A DNA stretch of 6,954 nucleotides. Source: Leptolyngbyaceae cyanobacterium CSSed165cm_216. GTDB taxonomy: Bacteria; Cyanobacteriota; Cyanobacteriia; Phormidesmidales; Phormidesmidaceae. Under the pieces are notes generated by a model. That model was given only the letters and a program-made list of their open reading frames with translations. It was not told the DNA's origin and ran no database searches. The DNA lies in contig SLIY01000205.1 in the NCBI GenBank assembly GCA_007135385.1, forward strand, positions 1 through 6,954, read 5' to 3'. Made by a program: the position numbers and the translations under genes. Positions 6,301-6,954 of the stretch are shown piece by piece. The stretch's first letter is position 1, and each line of letters begins with the position of its first letter.

Positions 6301-6880
6301 AGGCCAGCCTATCGGTAATGCATTCGAGACATTTAGGGGCCATGAGGGCGGGGTCTTTGCTTTAGCTATTAGCCCTGATGGAAAAATCATCGCCAGTGGG
6401 TGTACTGATGGCACGGTACGCTTATGGGATCTCCAGGGCCAGCTTATTGCGGAAACCTTCCAAGGACATCAGAACAGCGTTAGCTCTGTAGCCTTTAGTC
6501 CGGATGGGCAGACAATTGTCAGTGGTGGTGAAGATGGCACGGTGCGGCTCTGGGATCGCCAGGGTCAGCCTATAGCGGAACCTTTCCAAGGACATCAGAA
6601 TAGCGTTAGCTCTGTAGCTTTTAGCCCAAATGGGCAAACAATTGTTAGCGGAGATTGGGATGGCACAGTTCGGCTATGGGATCGCAGCGGTGAACCTTTT
6701 AGGCATCTCCTGGTAGGCCATGACGGCCCGGTATACTCAGTAGCTTTCAGCCCGGACGGACAAACTATCGTCAGTAGTAGCGACGATGGCGCGGTGCGGC
6801 TGTGGCCATTGTGGCTGGCCGAGGTGGGCTGGGTAAGGGACTGTAAATTAGTTTGTGTCAGAGGTCAAAACAGGATCTAA
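3369..6880 (+). pseudogene. nSTAND1 ATPase with 13 WD40 repeats, frameshifted and IS-interrupted
   Basis: STAND NTPases are molecular switches that oligomerise after ligand recognition and act in bacterial conflict, defence or signalling. Restored, the frame gives 1,169 residues. Order: a short N-terminus (1-48, IHIQESAVGSAIVSGDGNT) without a known effector; the nSTAND1 hallmark NPYKGLAAFTEQDGDRYFGR (50-69); Walker A GPSGCGKSS (97-105, K103); Walker B PLVVLVVDQFEE (192 on), broken here; sensor TLRSDF (236-241); GREGALPLLQFAL (300-312); VTHEALFGHW (422-431); one membrane helix (about 512-533); WD40 repeats from 609. The frame runs 3369-3953 and resumes at 3959: CTCTGG stands where CTGG is expected, a 2-bp CT duplication. 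The upstream frame ends at 4073 with an unrelated tail; the downstream frame is open to 6880. From about 6837 the sequence is IS256 DNA, so the last 14 or so residues are foreign. The ATG at 3369 is preferred (AAGG ten bases upstream); TTG at 3360 is an alternative and TAA at 3348 blocks more. The anchor suggests WD40 domains on one side of a membrane. Confidence 0.88.
5195..6817 (+). repeat. Tandem WD40 repeat array, 13 units of about 126 bp
   Basis: Units begin with the His of the GH motif at 5195, 5315, 5444, 5573 (Tyr in place of His), 5699, 5825, 5954, 6080, 6206, 6341, 6467, 6593 and 6719. Each is 40-45 residues with the core VAFSPDG, SGG-D-TVRLW and GQPIGEP. Units starting at 6467 and 6593 are nearly identical in DNA across HQNSVSSVAFSP, as are stretches spanning the starts of units 6 and 7, which indicates recent duplication or gene conversion. 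Thirteen is one short of two seven-bladed propellers; the last unit runs into the IS-derived tail. Confidence 0.9.
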
Positions 6881-6954
6881 TGAACTAACTACCAAAGGTA
6901 AGCCCAATGACCTTTCGACCTGAACTAATCGACGAGTTACTCAAAGACTACCAA
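6837..6954 (+). mobile_element. Left end of an IS256-family insertion sequence
   Basis: The element is placed by the transposase start at 6907 and by an IS256-like terminal sequence beginning at about 6837, with the core TGTAAATTAGTTTGTGT (6842-6858). IS256 ends typically contain TGTAAA and TTGTGT spaced this way, about 50-100 bp before the transposase. The exact end cannot be fixed without the right end and the 8-9 bp target duplication, both outside the window. It lies within the 3' end of the STAND gene. Confidence 0.75.
6907..6954 (+). CDS. IS256-family transposase, N-terminal fragment (runs off window)
   Basis: Sixteen codons, MTFRPELIDELLKDYQ, match the N-terminus of IS256/mutator-type transposases (typical form: a short leader, ELIDxLL, then the DLxGxxGLxKxLT region). 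These DDE enzymes excise and insert the element through a circular intermediate; the catalytic residues are beyond the edge. AAAGG at 6894-6898 lies eight bases before the ATG. Transcription might also read in from the STAND gene, whose hybrid frame ends at 6880. Confidence 0.85.
   Translation, partial: MTFRPELIDELLKDYQ

Noticed and set aside
1..6954. CRISPR arrays, tRNA or rRNA genes
   Set aside because: No regularly spaced identical repeats outside the protein-coding WD40 array, and no cloverleaf or rRNA-like sequence was seen by eye.

Overview
The window reads as cyanobacterial DNA. The evidence is a xanthorhodopsin-type proton pump most like the Gloeobacter one, a 47-residue high-light-inducible protein (a family of oxygenic phototrophs and their phages), three HIP1 octamers (GCGATCGC at 2845, 3373 and 3556) and an nSTAND1-WD40 protein of a kind typical of large, often filamentous cyanobacteria. 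I cannot name the genus; a Leptolyngbya-like or Gloeobacter-like lineage is a guess.

The left part (1-1908) is a small light-biology neighbourhood. A rhodopsin gene runs leftward off the edge (596 to 1). It has the complete proton-pump motif (Asp, Thr, Glu) and the glycine that in xanthorhodopsin and Gloeobacter rhodopsin opens the binding site for a carotenoid antenna. About 670 bp away, on the opposite strand, is a high-light-inducible protein gene (1264-1407) with a TATAAT box, a 15-bp dyad next to the predicted transcription start and a 17-bp perfect hairpin terminator. A small DUF2805/TIGR03643-type gene (1651-1908) follows in the same direction.

The middle (1909-2736) contains no convincing intact gene. 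It holds scraps that look like decayed or marginal coding sequence on both strands and a perfect A-tract/T-tract hairpin (2310-2360) that should terminate transcription both ways.

The right part (2737-6954) looks like a degraded defence or conflict region. A leftward fragment (2737 to about 3368) resembles the N-terminal region of a very large Eco57I/PglX-like DNA methyltransferase or restriction enzyme; it is cut off at both ends. Directly against it, rightward, is an nSTAND1 ATPase with 13 WD40 repeats (3369-6880). That gene has two lesions: a 2-bp CT duplication inside the Walker B strand breaks its frame, and an IS256-family element has inserted into its 3' end, so its last dozen or so residues are encoded by IS DNA. 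The IS transposase starts at 6907 and runs off the window.

The best candidates for new biology are the antenna-capable rhodopsin next to a photoprotection gene, and the WD40 STAND sensor with no recognisable N-terminal effector domain, which here appears inactivated.
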